Assembly (NCBI GenBank): GCA_949297215.1
Contig: CASFRV010000010.1
Span: 1 to 64,000, forward strand
Length of the DNA: 64,000 nt
DNA from: an uncultured Bacteroidales bacterium
Lineage (GTDB): Bacteria; Bacteroidota; Bacteroidia; Bacteroidales; Bacteroidaceae
Direction of reading: 5' to 3'
The notes under the pieces were generated by a model. That model saw nothing but the letters and a program-made list of their open reading frames with translations. It was not told the DNA's origin and searched no databases. Numbering within the stretch: the first letter of the stretch is position 1; each line of letters opens with the position of its first letter. The translations under genes and the position numbers were made by a program. This document shows, piece after piece, positions 36,272 to 45,499 of this stretch.

Positions 36272-37654
36272 ATGCCCAAAACGCTTTTCGACAAAATATG
36301 GGACAGCCACGTCGTGCAGCACGTCGACGACGGCCCCGACCAGCTCTACATCGACCGGCTCTACTGCCACGAAGTGACCAGCCCCCAGGCCTTCCGCGGC
36401 CTGCGCGAGCGGGGCCTGCGCCCCCTGCGCCCCGCGCAGATTTTCTGCATGCCCGACCACAACACGCCCACCACGGGCCAGGAGCGCCCCATCGCCGACC
36501 CCGTGTCGCGCCGCCAGGTAGAGGAGCTCGAGCGCAACGCCCGCGAGTTTGGCCTCGCCCACTTCGGCATGATGCACCCCGACAACGGCATCGTCCACGT
36601 CGTGGGGCCCGAACTGGGCCTCTCCCTGCCCGGCATGACCATCGTCTGTGGCGACTCGCACACCTCGACCCACGGCGCCGTGGGAGCCGTGGCCTTCGGC
36701 ATCGGCACGAGCGAGGTCGAGATGGCCCTGGCCTCGCAGTGCATCCTGCAAGCCAAGCCCCGCTCCATGCGCATCACGGTGGAGGGGAGCCTCGGCCCGG
36801 GCGTCACGGCCAAGGACCTGGCGCTCTACCTCATGAGCCGCCTCACCACGAGCGGTGCCACGGGCCATTTTGTGGAATATGCCGGCCCGGCCGTGCGGGC
36901 TCTCTCTATGGAGGGGCGGCTCACGCTCTGCAACCTGTCGATCGAGATGGGGGCCCGCGGCGGCTTCGTGGCGCCCGACGACGTCACCTTTGCCTACCTG
37001 CGCGGCCGGCGCCACGCCCCCACGGGCCGCGCCTGGGACGAGGCCGTGGCCCGCTGGCGCACCCTGCGCACCGACGACGGCGCCACGTTCGACCGCGAGG
37101 TGAGCTTCGACGCCGCCGACATCGAGCCCATGATCACCTACGGCACCAACCCCGGCATGGGCATGCCCGTCACGGGGCGCATCCCCGAGCCCGCCTCACC
37201 CTCGGACCGCAAGGCCCTGGACTACATGGGCTTCCGCCCGGGCGAGCCCATGCTGGGACGGGCGGTCGACTACGTCTTCCTGGGCGCCTGCACCAACGGG
37301 CGCATCGAGGACTTCCGCGCCTTTGCCTCCATCGTGCGCGGCCGCCGCAAGGCCCCCGGCCTCACGGCCTGGCTCGTGCCCGGCTCGTGGGCCGTCGTGC
37401 GGCAAATCAAGGCCGAGGGCCTCGACCGCGTGCTCGCCGACGCCGGCTTTGAGCTGCGCCAGCCCGGCTGCTCGGCCTGCCTGGCCATGAACGACGACAA
37501 GGTGCCCCCCGGCAAGCTCTGCGTCGCCACGTCCAACCGCAACTTCGAGGGCCGCCAGGGCCCCGGTTCGCGCACGCTCCTGGCCGGCCCGCTCACGGCC
37601 GCCGCGGCCGCCGTGACGGGCGTCGTCACCGACCCGCGCACCCTTATGAACTGA
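36272..37654 (+). CDS. leuC: 3-isopropylmalate dehydratase large subunit
   Basis: The 460-residue aconitase-family subunit has MPDHNTPT (near 64), [13 protein letters not shown] with substrate residues (near 130), and the three Fe-S cysteines in FLGACTNGR and PGCSACL. With LeuD it isomerises 2-isopropylmalate to 3-isopropylmalate. The ATG at 36272 ([10 protein letters not shown]) matches the family N-terminus; the long open frame upstream is just the neighbouring gene's shadow. Confidence 0.97.
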   Translation: MPKTLFDKIWDSHVVQHVDDGPDQLYIDRLYCHEVTSPQAFRGLRERGLRPLRPAQIFCMPDHNTPTTGQERPIADPVSRRQVEELERNAREFGLAHFGMMHPDNGIVHVVGPELGLSLPGMTIVCGDSHTSTHGAVGAVAFGIGTSEVEMALASQCILQAKPRSMRITVEGSLGPGVTAKDLALYLMSRLTTSGATGHFVEYAGPAVRALSMEGRLTLCNLSIEMGARGGFVAPDDVTFAYLRGRRHAPTGRAWDEAVARWRTLRTDDGATFDREVSFDAADIEPMITYGTNPGMGMPVTGRIPEPASPSDRKALDYMGFRPGEPMLGRAVDYVFLGACTNGRIEDFRAFASIVRGRRKAPGLTAWLVPGSWAVVRQIKAEGLDRVLADAGFELRQPGCSACLAMNDDKVPPGKLCVATSNRNFEGRQGPGSRTLLAGPLTAAAAAVTGVVTDPRTLMN

Positions 37655-37679
37655 CACGCCTCAACCAAGCCGATACGTC

Positions 37680-38276
37680 ATGAAAAAGAAATTCGACATC
37701 ATACGCTCCACCTGCGTGCCCCTGCCGCTCGAAAACGTCGACACCGACCAGATCATCCCCGCCCGCTTCCTGAAAGCCACCTCGCGCGAGGGCTTCGGGC
37801 AGAACCTCTTCCGCGACTGGCGCTTCAACCCCGACGGCTCGCCCCGGCCCTTCGTGCTGAACGACCCGCGCTACGGCGGCGAGATACTGCTGGCGGGCAA
37901 AAACTTCGGCTGCGGCTCGAGCCGCGAGCATGCCGCCTGGGCCCTGGCCGACTATGGTTTCCGCGTCGTGGTGAGCAGCTTCTTTGCCGACATCCACCGG
38001 CAGAACGAGCTCAACAACTTCGTGCTGCCCGTCGTGGTGAGCGAGGCCTTCCTGGCCGAGCTCTTCGCGAGCGTCGCGGCCGACGCCTCGACGCTCGTCA
38101 CCGTCGACGTGCCCCGGCAGACCATCACCAACGAGGCCACGGGCCACTCGGAGCACTTCGAGCTGAACGGCTACAAGAAATACTGCCTCACGCACGGCCT
38201 CGACGACATCGACTTCCTGCTGCAAAGCCGCCCCCTCATCGAGGCCTGGGAGCAGCAGCACACATCCACCCCCTAA
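37680..38276 (+). CDS. leuD: 3-isopropylmalate dehydratase small subunit
   Basis: The 198-residue swivel-domain subunit contains PLPLENVDTDQIIPARFLK near the N-terminus and the GCGSSREHAAWAL active-site loop near residue 80. It pairs with LeuC, encoded 25 bases upstream, and precedes leuB by 15 bases. Confidence 0.97.
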   Translation: MKKKFDIIRSTCVPLPLENVDTDQIIPARFLKATSREGFGQNLFRDWRFNPDGSPRPFVLNDPRYGGEILLAGKNFGCGSSREHAAWALADYGFRVVVSSFFADIHRQNELNNFVLPVVVSEAFLAELFASVAADASTLVTVDVPRQTITNEATGHSEHFELNGYKKYCLTHGLDDIDFLLQSRPLIEAWEQQHTSTP

Positions 38277-38291
38277 AACCCGCACACTCAC

Positions 38292-39353
38292 ATGAAACTC
38301 CACATCGCCCTCCTTCCCGGCGACGGCATCGGGCCCGAAATATCGGCCCAGGGCGTAGCCGTCATGAACGCCGTGGCCCGACGCTTCGGCCACGAGCTCA
38401 CCTACACCGAAGCCCCCGTGGGCGCCGCCGCCATCGACGCCACGGGCAACCCCTTTCCCGAAGCCACCTACGAGGCCTGCGCCGCGGCCGACGCCGTGCT
38501 CTTTTCGGCCGTGGGCCATCCGCGCTACGACGCCGACCCCACGGCCCCCGTGCGCCCCGAGCAGGGGCTGCTGGCCATGCGCAGCCGCCTGGGCCTCTAC
38601 GCCAACATACGCCCCGTGCAGACGTTCCCGGGCCTCGTGCACCTGTCGCCCCTGCGCGAGGACATCGTGCGCGGGGCCGACTTCGTGTGCATACGCGAGC
38701 TCACGGGCGGCATGTACTTCGGCGAGAAGCACGAGGGCGACGACGAAGCCTGGGACACCAACCGCTACACCCGCCCCGAGGTGGAGCGCATCCTGGCCGT
38801 GGCCTACGCGTATGCCGCCCGCCGTCGCGGCCTGGTCACCGTGGTCGACAAGGCCAACGTGCTGGCTTCGAGCCGTCTGTGGCGCAAGGTGGCCGGCGAG
38901 ATGGCAGCCCTCCACCCCGACATCACGACCGAGTTTATGTACGTCGACAACGCCGCCATGCGCCTCGTGCAGGAGCCGACCCACTTCGACGTGCTCGTCA
39001 CGGAAAACACCTTCGGCGACATCCTCACCGACGAGGGCTCGTGCATATCGGGCTCGCTGGGCCTGCTGCCCTCGGCCTCGGTGGGCACGGGCACGCCCGT
39101 CTTCGAGCCCATCCACGGCTCGTGGCCCCAGGCCGCCGGCCGCAACATAGCCAACCCCGTGGCCCAGATTCTCTCGGTGGCCATGCTCTTCGAGCACTTC
39201 GGCCTCGCGGCCGAGGGCGCCGCCGTGCGCCGCGCCGTCGACGCCTCGCTCGCCGCCGGCGTGCGCACGCCCGACATACAGCCCGCCGGCGCGCCCCGCT
39301 ACGGCACGCGCGAGGTGGGCGCCTGGATAGCCCGGCAAGTCGAGGCGCAATGA
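38292..39353 (+). CDS. leuB: 3-isopropylmalate dehydrogenase
   Basis: The 353-residue NAD-dependent enzyme oxidises and decarboxylates 3-isopropylmalate. It begins with [15 protein letters not shown], has the substrate-binding [13 protein letters not shown] arginines near residue 100, the [10 protein letters not shown] segment, the VDKANVL lysine and the C-terminal FEPIHGSWP motif. It is the last gene of the leu operon and is followed by dispersed element copy 3, whose internal terminator may end the transcript. Confidence 0.97.
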   Translation: MKLHIALLPGDGIGPEISAQGVAVMNAVARRFGHELTYTEAPVGAAAIDATGNPFPEATYEACAAADAVLFSAVGHPRYDADPTAPVRPEQGLLAMRSRLGLYANIRPVQTFPGLVHLSPLREDIVRGADFVCIRELTGGMYFGEKHEGDDEAWDTNRYTRPEVERILAVAYAYAARRRGLVTVVDKANVLASSRLWRKVAGEMAALHPDITTEFMYVDNAAMRLVQEPTHFDVLVTENTFGDILTDEGSCISGSLGLLPSASVGTGTPVFEPIHGSWPQAAGRNIANPVAQILSVAMLFEHFGLAAEGAAVRRAVDASLAAGVRTPDIQPAGAPRYGTREVGAWIARQVEAQ

Positions 39354-39397
39354 CCCGCCTGCCGCGCGCTGCCGGCGGCAAACGCCCGCCGACGACT

Positions 39398-39765
39398 GTT
39401 TTTTAACACGGAGAATCGAATATTTCCGCGCGCACGCTCCCTCGCTCGCAAATGAGCGAAAATCAGAACCGTCTGACCGTGAAGCACATACGTCAAAGGC
39501 CCTCCCGCAAAACACGCGGCGAGGGCTTTTTTTGCCACTATATGGCGCAAATCGGGGCCATTTTTCCATCAGAAACAGCCCTTCGATCGAAAAATCCATC
39601 CCATGGAACGGCCGATCCATGGGATGGAACGCGAAATCCATGGGATGGATCGGCGCATCGCCCGCATGGACGCACAAAAAAACCGCACGGACGCACGAAA
39701 AAATCTCTATTTTGAACGCAAACATGGCCGTCCGCTTTAACGCTTTGCCAAATAGCGCACACGCC
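39398..39765 (+). repeat. Dispersed intergenic element, copy 3
   Basis: This copy begins TTTTTTAACACGGAGAATCG, continues with GCTCGCAAATGAGCGAAAATC, an internal terminator (39498-39533), CCACTATATGGCGCAAATCG, then three 21-base units at 39594, 39615 and 39636, each built on ATCCAT with a CCATGG core. The first and second units form a perfect 13-bp inverted repeat (39595-39607 and 39616-39628, 8-base loop). It ends with GTCCGCTTTAACG near 39740. It lies directly after leuB in the same orientation. Copy 4 shares every block. Confidence 0.8.
39498..39533 (+). terminator. Terminator inside element copy 3 (leu operon end)
   Basis: GGCCCTCCCGC pairs with GCGGCGAGGGC (one mismatch) across a short A-rich loop and is followed by seven Ts. 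It is the first intrinsic terminator after leuB. Confidence 0.75.
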
Positions 39766-39839
39766 GCGGCGCCCCGCATCCGCCCCTCCGCAAAGCCCCG
39801 CCCGCGCCCGCCAACGGCCGGCGGGGGGAGGGCCTACAA

Positions 39840-39905
39840 GTCGAGCGAACGCTCGTCGAGCAGAAAGTCGTAGATGCTCATGGTCGTGATGCCCGCCTCG
39901 TCGCG
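39840..39905 (-). pseudogene. Possible 3' remnant of a protein gene
   Basis: On the minus strand a short segment reads AGITTMSIYDFLLDERSLDL and then a stop. It looks like the end of a protein rather than random GC-rich sequence, but the frame is cut upstream by the 121-bp inverted-repeat element. The parent family is not recognised. Confidence 0.25.
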
Positions 39906-39909
39906 GCCG

Positions 39910-40030
39910 TTCTATTTCAAATTTGTGGCTGTCGCAGCCGGTTTTCTGAAATACAAATGTACGGAAAAAGCCTAAAACCGGCCCCGCTATTTCAAAATAG
40001 TGGCAATATTGCCACAAATTTGAAATAGAA
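39910..40030. mobile_element. MITE-like element with 20-bp perfect terminal inverted repeats
   Basis: TTCTATTTCAAATTTGTGGC (39910-39929) and its exact reverse complement (40011-40030) bound a 121-base, AT-rich segment in otherwise GC-rich DNA. Inside are a near-copy of the arm (CTATTTCAAAATAGTGGC) and the palindrome TGGCAATATTGCCA. It is too short to code for a transposase. No target-site duplication is obvious, so the mobile nature is an inference. Confidence 0.55.
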
Positions 40031-40209
40031 CTTCCACTTGGCCGCGCGCTTTCGCCCCCGTCGCACGGCCCGGACGGCCTCGCCCGCGCGTAAACAGCAC
40101 AACGCAAAGGGCTCTCCAACAGCCGCCCCGTAAAAACAACTGTCTGTGGCATAAGGCAAAAGAAAGCACGCAACGCCGGGCATTTCCATCTGTTTTTAGC
40201 GTTTCTCCT

Positions 40210-40241
40210 TTTGGCAATGAAACGGAAACTGCGTATCTTTG
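40210..40241 (+). promoter_or_regulatory. Promoter of the candidate RNA at 40.2-40.6 kb
   Basis: TTTG (40210-40213) lies 20 bases before TATCTTTG (40234-40241), a full match to the Bacteroidetes TTTG/TAnnTTTG promoter. No gene starts within the next 390 bases. Confidence 0.75.
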
Positions 40242-40245
40242 TGGC

Positions 40246-40561
40246 GTTATCCACCTTACGGAAGCCCCAAGGGCGGACGGGGAGGGGATGACACATATAT
40301 GACAAAGGCGTTTACTGCGCTTTGTGCTTGACGCATAGGAATCTCGCAAATTTCTGGTACAGTCAAGAACATGGCAACAGTGGATGTCCCAGTGGGATGT
40401 GTTATGTACATGTCCTTCCTGCCGGTGTACGTTTGTGTGCCGGCGGTGGGGTGCTACATTCATATCAGGCGTGGGCTTCCGTGTTGCTCGTTCAGCTGTA
40501 CCGGGCAATGCGAGAGCCTCTATGCGTGGGACGAGTGACAGTGAGAACTCCCACGCTTTTT
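40246..40561 (+). ncRNA. Candidate structured RNA with promoter and terminator
   Basis: A strong promoter and an intrinsic terminator (GCGTGGGA at 40524 pairing with TCCCACGC at 40549, then TTTTT) bracket about 315 bases without a convincing ORF. The 3' half has a hairpin 40474-40518 in which GGCT/AGCC, CG/CG, TTGC/GCAA and CG/CG pairs are separated by small symmetric internal loops, typical of a selected RNA. GCGTGGG occurs twice (40469 and 40524), so the terminator arm CCCACGC has two possible partners. It may be a free small RNA (6S-like in size class) or a conditional leader for the gene at 40634. No named family was recognised. Confidence 0.6.
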
Positions 40562-40633
40562 CGTATGTGTACGTCACGGTTTTAGAAATTCGTCTGTATT
40601 TGGAGAGTTGACGGACACAAAGACTTACGACCT

Positions 40634-40921
40634 ATGAATGATTATCGCATGTTGTTTGAGCATCTCATGAAAGAAGCGTTCGACAGCTCCCGATGCGACT
40701 ACAGCTTTGCCAATGCAGGCTACTACGACTCCGGTGTCGGCAAGCACCCGGAAATGAAAGCCGTAATGGTGTGCGCTTTGTTGGCTTTGTCGCAGAAAAA
40801 AGTTCATGCAAAAGACAAGTTGCGCCAGATGGCCAAAGCACTTGACCAAAAGGATAATTATAATGATGGCGACATCGACAAGGTTCTCGACGAGTTGCAC
40901 GACGCAGGTTTAGTTCTTTAA
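40634..40921 (+). CDS. Small hypothetical protein
   Basis: The 95-residue soluble protein is charged and helical, with no signal peptide or known motif. Visible features are a KAVMVCALLALSQKKVHAKD helix and a C-terminal DIDKVLDELHDAGLVL helix. G+C is clearly below the window average. It follows the candidate RNA, whose terminator ends 73 bases before this start, so its expression could depend on read-through. Function unknown. Confidence 0.65.
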   Translation: MNDYRMLFEHLMKEAFDSSRCDYSFANAGYYDSGVGKHPEMKAVMVCALLALSQKKVHAKDKLRQMAKALDQKDNYNDGDIDKVLDELHDAGLVL

Positions 40922-41045
40922 GTGTAATTCAGGCCGACCATGCGCAGCAGAGCCTTGAAGCATGCAGCATTTTGCCTTTTCGTTAAAAGATAGCAGGCTA
41001 TGGCTGAGGCTTTGCCGCGTATGGGCGCCTTTTTCAAAAGGAAAA

Positions 41046-43313
41046 ATGATGAAACGATTACATATTACATTCTTTGCGCTGCTTCTCGCAAATGCGGCAA
41101 CGGTCGTTACGGCGCAAACAATAATAAGAGTAGAATTTGACGGACTTCTCTACGATTTGAATCAATCGACCAGAGAAGCTTCTGTTGCTGAAGTCAGAAA
41201 CAGGAACTATGATAAATATGTTATCCCTGATGTCATCAAGCGGAGCCCTGCTGGACTTGAAGAAGAAGTGTATACCGTCACTACAATAGACCCGGGTGCT
41301 TTTTGGGGCGGAATAGGATACGACGGAATGCCCAGGGGAACGCTGGCATCTTCTATTGTCCTACCCAATACAATTAGGAAAATAGGAGACGGTGCCTTTT
41401 CTTATAACCAAAACCTCACTCTAATGGTTATCCCTAGTTCTGTTGAAACAATGTCAACCTATGGTTTCGAGCCAGAAGACCATTTTCAAGAATGCAATTC
41501 GCTACAAGCTCTTATATATCTGCCAAGCAAAGCTCCAACTTATTGGGAAGCGTCGGCCAACACATATGTTCCAGACATTGAGGAGTATTCCTCACCGGCT
41601 TTAAGTACGAACAATGCCAAGGTGGTAGAGATGTTGACGTTCAACGACACGGCAACGACCTACGGAGAGGCTGTGGACATAAACAACTGCAAAGTGAACC
41701 TTGCCGACTGCGGCTATGAGTTAACGAGCCTTACGGCCAAAAACAAGTTGAACACCACTCCGGGAGAGTGGTGCGACACGCTGCGCGCCCAATTTACGAA
41801 CGATGACCCGGATGTGCCCGTACTTGAAGTGGACATTCCTTTCCGACATACGGTGACCAAAGCCACACTGACGGTAAAAGTAGAGAGCGTGGCACGCGAT
41901 TACGGCGAGGCCAATCCGACGTTCAAGGTGCTCTACTCGGGCTTCGTGAATGGGGAGGACGAAAGCGTGCTTGAAGAACCCGTGAAAGTGTCGGTGAACG
42001 CCGACGAGAGCAGCCCGGTCGGCAACTACACCATCTCGCTCTCGGGCGGCAGGGCCAAAAATTACGACATCGTCTACGAGCCGGGCGTGTTGATCGTGAC
42101 GAAAGCACCGCTCACGGCGAGGGTGAAGAACGTGGAGCGCACGTATGGCGCACCGAACCCCGACTTCCAGATAGAATACACGGGACTAAAAAACGGGGAG
42201 ACCGCACCGGTGTGGACTGCGCAGCCGACCATCGGCACGACGGCCACGGAGCAGAGCAACGCGGGCGACTATGCCATCACGGCAATGGGAGGTGTGGCCC
42301 GAGACTATGAACTTTCGGCCATCACGCCCGGACGCCTGACCGTGACCAAGGCGCCGTTGCAGGTGAGCGTGGGGAGCGCCCAAAGATTCTACTACGAGGA
42401 GAACCCGACGTTTCGGTGCGTCTGCTCGGGCTTCGTGAACGGGGAGAACGAAAGCGCGCTGACCAAGCAGCCGGCGGCCACGACAACGGCCGTCCTGACG
42501 AGCAAAGCGGGGAGCTACCCGATAAAGATCGGCGGAGGAGAGGCCCGCAACTACGACTTCACCTACAACGACGGCGAACTCACCGTCATGAAGCGCAGCC
42601 TCACGGTGACCTCACCCGACTATGAACGCCCTTACAACGAGGAGAACCCCGCCATTGAGCTGAGCTATGCGGGTTTTGTGAACAATGAGACGGAGGCCGT
42701 TCTGACGCGGAAGCCGACAGCTGCCTTCAACGCCACGCGGACGTCCGACGTGGGCGTGTACAACACCATCATCAGCGGCGGCGAGGCCGACAATTACGAC
42801 TTCGTCTACAACGGCGGGACGCTCACCATCACCAAAGCCGACCAAACTGTGACATGGGAGCAGGACCTGTCGCAGATAGCCATAGGCAGCCAGATTGAAC
42901 TCACCGCAACGGCGTCGTCGGGCCTAGACGTAAGCTATATCGTGCCCGACAACAACTTCGTCTCGCTGTACAAGGCGGGCACGCGCACGCTGCTCGACTG
43001 CTACGGCACGGGCACACTGGTGATAAGGGCCGTTCAGGAAGGGAACGGGAATTACTATTCGTCCGAACGCCTGTCGAAAACCTTGACCATCGTGAATCCT
43101 ACGGGCTTATCCAACGCAACGGCCGGCGGCTACAAGCTCTTCACGACGCCGGGGGCCATCCACATTGCCAACGTCCCCGAGGGAATCGAAGCGCGCGTGT
43201 ATTCGTCCGACGGCATCCTGTTATATCGCGGCCGCGACGGGAAGATTGAGGTGCAAAGCGGCACCTACATTGTGGCCGTAGGCAAGGAAACCACAAAGCT
43301 CCTTGTGAAATAA
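41046..43313 (+). CDS. BspA/LRR and MBG-repeat surface protein with sorting-like C-terminus
   Basis: From the ATG at 41046 the product is 755 residues: a signal peptide (about 1-23), a BspA-type leucine-rich-repeat region (about 75-190, with IVLPNTIRKIGDGAF), then four MBG-type repeats of about 81 residues (roughly 272-598), each with a YG/Y-x-x-x-NP start, a GF-NGE centre and a GG-A-NYD end, then a C-terminal module (about 670-755) resembling a T9SS-type sorting domain. Such proteins are usually secreted adhesins. The N-terminal third is low in G+C, and the repeats are higher, suggesting a mosaic origin. The start is set by the signal peptide. Confidence 0.8.
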   Translation: MMKRLHITFFALLLANAATVVTAQTIIRVEFDGLLYDLNQSTREASVAEVRNRNYDKYVIPDVIKRSPAGLEEEVYTVTTIDPGAFWGGIGYDGMPRGTLASSIVLPNTIRKIGDGAFSYNQNLTLMVIPSSVETMSTYGFEPEDHFQECNSLQALIYLPSKAPTYWEASANTYVPDIEEYSSPALSTNNAKVVEMLTFNDTATTYGEAVDINNCKVNLADCGYELTSLTAKNKLNTTPGEWCDTLRAQFTNDDPDVPVLEVDIPFRHTVTKATLTVKVESVARDYGEANPTFKVLYSGFVNGEDESVLEEPVKVSVNADESSPVGNYTISLSGGRAKNYDIVYEPGVLIVTKAPLTARVKNVERTYGAPNPDFQIEYTGLKNGETAPVWTAQPTIGTTATEQSNAGDYAITAMGGVARDYELSAITPGRLTVTKAPLQVSVGSAQRFYYEENPTFRCVCSGFVNGENESALTKQPAATTTAVLTSKAGSYPIKIGGGEARNYDFTYNDGELTVMKRSLTVTSPDYERPYNEENPAIELSYAGFVNNETEAVLTRKPTAAFNATRTSDVGVYNTIISGGEADNYDFVYNGGTLTITKADQTVTWEQDLSQIAIGSQIELTATASSGLDVSYIVPDNNFVSLYKAGTRTLLDCYGTGTLVIRAVQEGNGNYYSSERLSKTLTIVNPTGLSNATAGGYKLFTTPGAIHIANVPEGIEARVYSSDGILLYRGRDGKIEVQSGTYIVAVGKETTKLLVK

Positions 43314-43750
43314 CACCAAGCCCCGTCCGACGTGGAGCGCCACACTAGTTGCTCTCCCAACGGATGGAAACATAAGAATTGAGGCTGCCCCAAATCTGCC
43401 GGCGGGGCAGCCTCAACTTTTCTTTTCCCTTTTCTTCTCAGAATAGCTCCCGCCCATGAAAAACCATATGCGGGCAAAACAAAGAAAAAAGCGCAGAAGA
43501 ACCGACAGCCTCGCGCGTGCGCGTATATATATAAGGTATGGCCCGTGCAGGGGCGGCGCCCGCCGCGCGGGCGGGCCGAGGGGGCGCGGCTGCATACGTT
43601 TCTGCCGCTTCATGGCGTCGGTCTCGTTTTTTTTGGCTAACTTTACTTGCTAAAAAACGCCTTTCGCGCAGAGAGGCACCGGGCCGCACGGCCCGACGCG
43701 GCGGCCGGCGCCGCCACACGCACCGCAAAAAAGAAAAAACAAGATATGTC
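43314..43750. other. Intergenic interval before recJ
   Basis: After the terminator of the MBG gene this stretch has a GTATATATATAAGGTATGG motif (43523-43541), related to the recurring AT motif elsewhere in the window, and a weak -7-like TAACTTTA at 43638. It has no convincing gene. Confidence 0.4.
43379..43416 (+). terminator. Intrinsic terminator of the MBG-repeat gene
   Basis: TTGAGGCTGCCCC (43379-43391) pairs perfectly over 13 bp with GGGGCAGCCTCAA (43404-43416) and is followed by CTTTTCTTTTC. Confidence 0.85.
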
Positions 43751-45475
43751 ATGATGTATAAATGGAATTACACGCCACCCACGGCCGAGGAGGAAGCCAA
43801 AGCCACCGAGCTGGCCGTCGCGGCGGGCATCCACCCCGTGCTGGGGCGGCTGCTGCTGGGCCGCGGCTTGCAGACGCCCGCCGAGGTGAAGCGCTTTTTC
43901 CGCCCGCAGCTCTCGGACCTGCACGACCCCTTCCTCATGGACGACATGGGACGGGCCGTGCGGCGCCTCGACGAGGCCATGGGGCGCAAGGAGCGCATCC
44001 TTGTCTATGGCGACTACGACGTGGACGGCTGCACGGCCGTCGCGCTGGTATATAAGTTCCTCTCACAGTTCTACTCCAACATCGACTATTACATCCCCGA
44101 CCGCTACGAGGAGGGCTACGGCATCTCGAAGAAAGGCGTCGACTTTGCGGCCGAAACGGGCGTGAAGCTCGTCATCGTGCTCGACTGCGGCATCAAGGCC
44201 GTCGACGAGGTGGCCTATGCGCGCGAGCTGGGCATCGACTTCATCATCTGCGACCACCACGTGCCCGACGAGGTGCTGCCGCCGGCAGCCGCCATCCTCA
44301 ACCCCAAGCGGGCCGACAACCATTACCCCTACACCCACCTGTCGGGCTGCGGCGTGGGCTTCAAGTTTATGCAGGCCTTCGCCGCGAGCAACGGCATCGA
44401 GCAGAACAAGCTGGTGCCCCTGCTCGACCTGTGCGCCGTGAGCATCGCCGCCGACATCGTGCCCATCATGGGCGAAAACCGCATCCTGGCCTACCACGGG
44501 CTGCGCCTGATGAACACGCATCCCTCCATCGGCCTGCAAGCCATCACGGAGGTGTGCGGCCTGGCCGACCGCGAGCTGTCGATGAACGACATCATCTTCA
44601 AGATCGGCCCGCGCATCAACGCCTCGGGGCGCATGCAGAACGGCAAGGAGGCCGTGGAGCTGCTCGTGGAGCGCGACTATGCCGCCGCCCTCGACAAGGC
44701 GGCACGCATCAACCTCTACAACGAGGCGCGCAAGGACCTGGACAAGCAGATGACCGAGGAGGCCACGGAGCTCGTGAGCCACCTGCCCGACCTGGACAGC
44801 CGCCGCGCCGTGGTGATCTACAACGAGGCGTGGCACAAGGGCGTCATCGGCATCGTGGCATCGCGCATCACGGAGCTCTACTACCGCCCCGCCGTCGTGC
44901 TGACGCGCAGCGAGGGCATGGCCACGGGCTCGGCCCGCTCGGTGTCGGGCTTCGACGTGTATCGCGCCGTGCAGAGCTGCAGCGACCTGCTGGAAAACTT
45001 CGGCGGCCACACCTATGCCGCCGGCCTCTCGCTGCGCGTGGAAAACGTCGGGGCCTTTGCCCGGCGCTTCGAGGACTACGTGGCCCGACACATCAACGAG
45101 GAACAGACGGAGCCGAGCCTCGACATTGACGCCGTGCTCGACTTTAAGGACGTGACCTTCGCGTTCTACACCGACTTGAAGCGCTTTGCTCCCTTCGGGC
45201 CGGGCAACCCGAAGCCCGTGTTCTGCACGCATTGCGTCTACGACTATGGAACGAGCAAGGTGGTGGGCCGCGGACAGGAACACATCAAGCTCGAACTCGT
45301 GGACAACAAGACCAACAACGTGATGAACGGCATTGCCTTCGGCCAGAGCTCGCAGGCACGCTACATCAAGACGAAGCGCGCCTTCGACATCTGCTACTGC
45401 ATCGAGGAAAACACGCACCGACGCGGCGAGGTGCAGCTGCAAATTGAGGACATAAGGCCCGTCGAGACCGACTGA
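43751..45475 (+). CDS. recJ: Single-stranded-DNA-specific exonuclease RecJ
   Basis: The 574-residue DHH-family 5'-3' exonuclease has YGDYDVDGCTA (motif I), VLDCG, ICDHHVP (the DHH motif) and GGHTYAAGL (DHHA1 domain), followed by the C-terminal OB-like domain. RecJ resects DNA ends in RecF-pathway recombination and mismatch repair. Tandem ATGs at 43751 and 43754 are equally good starts; the open frame upstream is low-complexity and was rejected. recQ follows after 24 bases, joining helicase and exonuclease partners of the same pathway. Confidence 0.96.
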   Translation: MMYKWNYTPPTAEEEAKATELAVAAGIHPVLGRLLLGRGLQTPAEVKRFFRPQLSDLHDPFLMDDMGRAVRRLDEAMGRKERILVYGDYDVDGCTAVALVYKFLSQFYSNIDYYIPDRYEEGYGISKKGVDFAAETGVKLVIVLDCGIKAVDEVAYARELGIDFIICDHHVPDEVLPPAAAILNPKRADNHYPYTHLSGCGVGFKFMQAFAASNGIEQNKLVPLLDLCAVSIAADIVPIMGENRILAYHGLRLMNTHPSIGLQAITEVCGLADRELSMNDIIFKIGPRINASGRMQNGKEAVELLVERDYAAALDKAARINLYNEARKDLDKQMTEEATELVSHLPDLDSRRAVVIYNEAWHKGVIGIVASRITELYYRPAVVLTRSEGMATGSARSVSGFDVYRAVQSCSDLLENFGGHTYAAGLSLRVENVGAFARRFEDYVARHINEEQTEPSLDIDAVLDFKDVTFAFYTDLKRFAPFGPGNPKPVFCTHCVYDYGTSKVVGRGQEHIKLELVDNKTNNVMNGIAFGQSSQARYIKTKRAFDICYCIEENTHRRGEVQLQIEDIRPVETD

Positions 45476-45499
45476 CGCGGACGGGGCGCAGACAGACGT

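Noticed and set aside
39594-39656. CRISPR-like or VNTR locus at the 21-bp units
   Set aside because: There are just three contiguous units with no spacers, and they recur inside a larger conserved element at four sites.
37644-39779. 711-codon minus-strand ORF across leuD, leuB and element copy 3
   Set aside because: It is antisense to two complete leu genes. Only its N-terminal part, inside the element, is of interest and is discussed as a repeat.
40246-40561. tmRNA, RNase P RNA or SRP RNA
   Set aside because: None of the invariant sequences of these RNAs could be found in the stretch, such as a tRNA-like acceptor end or the conserved P4 or SRP loop sequences.
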